Shown piece by piece: positions 62,601 through 64,000 of a stretch of DNA of 64,000 nt. The notes beneath the pieces were generated by a model. The model did not search any database, was not told the DNA's origin, and was given only the letters and a program-made list of their open reading frames with translations. Origin of the DNA: Aquimonas voraii (lineage in GTDB: Bacteria > Pseudomonadota > Gammaproteobacteria > Xanthomonadales > Xanthomonadaceae); assembly GCF_900101825.1 (NCBI RefSeq), contig NZ_FNAG01000002.1, positions 62,001 to 126,000 on the forward strand, given 5' to 3'. Within the stretch, counting starts at the first letter, position 1, and the number at the start of each line of letters is the position of its first letter. Made by a program: the position numbers and the translations under genes.

Positions 62601-64000
62601 CTACCGCTACGACGCGCAGGACCGCCTCACCAAGGTCATCGACCCCAAGGGCCTGCACACCGACTACAGCTATAGCGGCTTGGGCGACCTCACCCAGCTG
62701 AGCAGCCCGGACACCGGCATCACCAGCTACACGGTGGACGAAGCCGGCAACCGCCTCACGCAGACCGACGGGCGCGGTGTCACCGTGACCATGCAGTACG
62801 ACGCGCTCAATCGCCTGACCCGGCAGAGCAACAGCCAGGACGACGAAGTCATCGTCTACCGCTACGACGGTGCGGGCGCCGAGAAGCTCTGCGCCAGCAG
62901 CAGCGCCGTGGGCCGTCTGAGCCAGATCGAAGACCGCCTGGGCCTGCTGACCTACTGCTACGACCGCCGCGGCAATGTCATCGCCAAGCACCGCAGCCCG
63001 GTCAAAGACATGGCGCCGGACCTCGAACTGAGCTGGAGCCTGGCCTACAGCTACACCAAGGCCGACCAGCTGGCGTCGCTGACCTACCCGAACGGCGATC
63101 GCGTGCTCTATCGCCGCGACATCGCCGGCCGCGTCAATGCCGTGGACGTGCAGCCCGCCGGCACGAGCCAGCCGCAGCCGCTGATCACCCAGGTGCAGCA
63201 CGCGCCCTTCGGCCCGGTGACGCGCCTGCAGTACGCCAGTGGTGCGGTATGGCAGCGCGCGCTCGATGCCGACTACCGTATCGACACGCTGAGCAGCCCG
63301 GGCTTCAGCTATGACTACACGCTGGATGCGGTGGGCAATGTGGTCGGCTTGAGCGCCGGCAGCGCCGACTTTGAGTTCGCCTACGACGACCTCTATCGCC
63401 TGACCGGCTTGAGCGAACCCAAAGCCACCAGCCCGCTGGAGAGCTTTGGCTACGACGCCACCGGCAACCGTCTGAGTCATACCCAGGGCGGTGGCGGGCG
63501 CGGCGTGAGCATGGCCTACGACTATCCGGCAGACAGCCACCGACTGCAGTCCGTCGCCGGTGAGCCGCGCAGCTATAGCGAGGCCGGCAATACCACCGCG
63601 ATCGGTGGTTTGCAGGTGCAGTACTCGGGGTTCAATCGGTATGAGTCATTGCCGAGCGCGTTCTTCGAGGCGCTGCAGGTCAACCTCTACAACGGCCGCG
63701 GCGAACGCGAGTACCGCCGTATGGAGTTTGAGCCGCGCCACTTCGGCTACGACGAGGGCGGCCAGCTGCTGTTCGAGGGCGAGAACCAGGGCGGAAGCTT
63801 GGGCATCCGCCAGCTGATCGTCTGGCTGGACGGCCAGCCGGTGGCCTTACGCCAGGGCACTCTGCACCGCGGAGCCCCCTATGCCGGCGAATGGCTGCAC
63901 ATCCACGCCGACCACCTCGGCAGCCCGCGTGCGATCACCCGCCCGGCAGCGGGCAACGCGGTGGTGTGGCGCTGGACGCTGGAGGGCAGTGCGTTTGGTC
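59686..64000 (+). CDS. Secreted YD-repeat (Rhs-type) protein, 3' end outside window
   Basis: At least 1438 codons, uninterrupted to the window end. GTG 59686 is the start: GGAGA stands 5 nt upstream and the first residues MRKSCFANSLSSVVSVGFVL then SALTLAVPAVGSA form a signal peptide. Residues about 37-270 are unique and Cys-containing (AYCGVRSSGIPPTSYMCFPT, LEPGKTYTVPDGRIITDYWV). The Rhs entry motif GNPCIPATGAKEYSAAEFDW and FSRFYNSLGELPLAAAMGSN begins near 265, followed by a long run of YD repeats (YTYDSRGRVTQSQHAGNAKR, FAYDDLYRLTGLSEP). HADHLGSPRAITRP and VVWRWTLEGSAFG are the start of the Rhs core terminus, so the variable C-terminal tip lies just outside. The first 0.9 kb is much AT-richer (about 47 percent GC in one line) than the repeat part (about 70). 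Confidence 0.88.
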   Translation, partial: MRKSCFANSLSSVVSVGFVLSALTLAVPAVGSASVVRVDKSQAGLAYCGVRSSGIPPTSYMCFPTMGQAVDFIREEPPQPVGRALLEPGKTYTVPDGRIITDYWVSPRKIEPDGVSIRSSRGHCDVQIGRACHSEAELAAVAVADCARREVPNPSNCAGPLTGQWAAYPPMVWRNWGNRADIDWRVSPPNHRRMLAPHYAPDGLLLSMTTHHVCTDPFFLAVHPSYVKPPHWPASADTSWPNICVVEASGQVIIEGRQYRQCGDGNPCIPATGAKEYSAAEFDWSGFGFSRFYNSLGELPLAAAMGSNWSHSLAHRLHPPSSGTGPVLWIDDRGHYDRLVWRSADNAYFAENSPGTTLQSNVGGVRWLLRKADGSELAFDSQGRLVRHGSDERALTLSYCSSADVTAGRCPELDLLLAVEDTRGRLLSFDYVGVELPPRGGLSQSAVRLRSITDESGERVRYGWDAQARLQSVEYPASTGTASREYHYAEPTHHCRLHNGAPEAGCDAAQSALRFPNHLTGITDENGVRTADYTYDSRGRVTQSQHAGNAKRVSLNYLSASQVRVTQPEGGSRLYTFSTGRFRKLLSSVEETTDGSVTGTTTHDVNPTTFRRNHSVDARGTRTNYTHDAFRETGRTEALTANGATTALTRSYSSTWDNTLNRMLTRTEPGRQIRFAYNSRGQTTARCEVDLAVPAAVAYTQCGSAANAPFGVRQTRYTYCEAADASAPGSTCPIIGALKSVDGPRVDVADVTTYAYHAATDESGCSQATGPCHRRGDLHTVTNALGHVTTRARYDRAGRVTRSIDANGVVTELSYHPRGWLLSRTIKGATAAADATTTFDYYPTGLVDRITQADGSHLDYGYDDAHRLISVTDALGNRIDYTLDPAGNRTSETTFDPQGAVKRQLSRVYNQLGQLREQRDAPLRAYVSEYDANGNSTASTDPLNVRSEQTFDPLNRLQQSLQDVGGLNVSTGYRYDAQDRLTKVIDPKGLHTDYSYSGLGDLTQLSSPDTGITSYTVDEAGNRLTQTDGRGVTVTMQYDALNRLTRQSNSQDDEVIVYRYDGAGAEKLCASSSAVGRLSQIEDRLGLLTYCYDRRGNVIAKHRSPVKDMAPDLELSWSLAYSYTKADQLASLTYPNGDRVLYRRDIAGRVNAVDVQPAGTSQPQPLITQVQHAPFGPVTRLQYASGAVWQRALDADYRIDTLSSPGFSYDYTLDAVGNVVGLSAGSADFEFAYDDLYRLTGLSEPKATSPLESFGYDATGNRLSHTQGGGGRGVSMAYDYPADSHRLQSVAGEPRSYSEAGNTTAIGGLQVQYSGFNRYESLPSAFFEALQVNLYNGRGEREYRRMEFEPRHFGYDEGGQLLFEGENQGGSLGIRQLIVWLDGQPVALRQGTLHRGAPYAGEWLHIHADHLGSPRAITRPAAGNAVVWRWTLEGSAFG

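Noticed and set aside
60667-63540. A 957-codon open frame on the minus strand opposite the YD-repeat gene
   Set aside because: It is the antisense shadow of a GC-rich repeat gene; its product is Val/Gly/Ala/His rich with no domain, while the plus strand gives clear Rhs motifs and a signal peptide.

Overview
The window is a uniformly GC-rich, gene-dense stretch of chromosome from what looks like a gammaproteobacterium of the Lysobacterales (Xanthomonadales; Lysobacter/Rhodanobacter/Aquimonas-like). This rests on the gene repertoire and habits visible here: a DUF3034 protein next to a secreted truncated globin, the BCKDH-like E1alpha/E1beta/E2 set, tryptophan 2,3-dioxygenase next to an AbgT transporter, DUF4124 and CbiM-like membrane proteins, many ATGA-coupled operons, and intergenic GGGATTC heptamer runs. 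No rRNA, tRNA, CRISPR array, IS element or phage module was seen.

Layout. 1-7.7 kb (minus): a translationally coupled operon reading pssA, a GAF/PP2C/HATPase regulator, a STAS protein, MlaE, MlaF, MlaD, a PqiC-like lipoprotein, holD and rimI, preceded (in window order) by a partial HDOD gene. It joins phosphatidylserine synthesis, a partner-switching regulator and an Mla-type lipid ABC transporter, and is the most interesting system here. 7.8-12 kb (plus): a DUF4124 protein, an ECF sigma factor with a ChrR-like cupin, a secreted Lipoprotein_15 protein, a DUF3034 outer-membrane protein and an exported truncated haemoglobin. 12.5-15.2 kb: proS and an AT-richer orphan. 15.3-24.1 kb: a 2344-residue secreted multidomain protein flanked by two homologous, decayed remnants of another secreted protein. 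24.4-33.3 kb: a membrane protein, a single-domain receiver, a large hybrid histidine kinase with Hpt, and a chemoreceptor. 33.7-36.5 kb (minus): dienelactone hydrolase, HIT protein, PxpB and PxpC in one overlapping operon. 36.8-40.1 kb: pyruvate kinase, a secreted gluzincin protease and an ArsC-like protein.

40.3-44.2 kb (minus): a 2-oxo acid dehydrogenase operon (E1alpha, E1beta, E2) with a pair of REP-like hairpins inserted before E2. 44.4-50.9 kb (plus): tryptophan 2,3-dioxygenase (TTG start), AbgT transporter, CbiM-like protein, POT peptide transporter and PutP-like symporter. 51.1-54.1 kb: a second chemoreceptor with a CZB zinc domain. 54.3-58.3 kb (minus): glnS, a Cys-rich lipoprotein, a nucleoside deaminase and rlmM. 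58.65-64 kb (plus): an M48 lipoprotein protease and the first 4.3 kb of a secreted YD-repeat (Rhs-type) protein that runs off the window, with an AT-rich N-terminal part and a GC-rich repeat core.

Starts were set from Shine-Dalgarno spacing and ATGA overlaps where possible. Functions are from recognition of motifs by eye; no database search was run.
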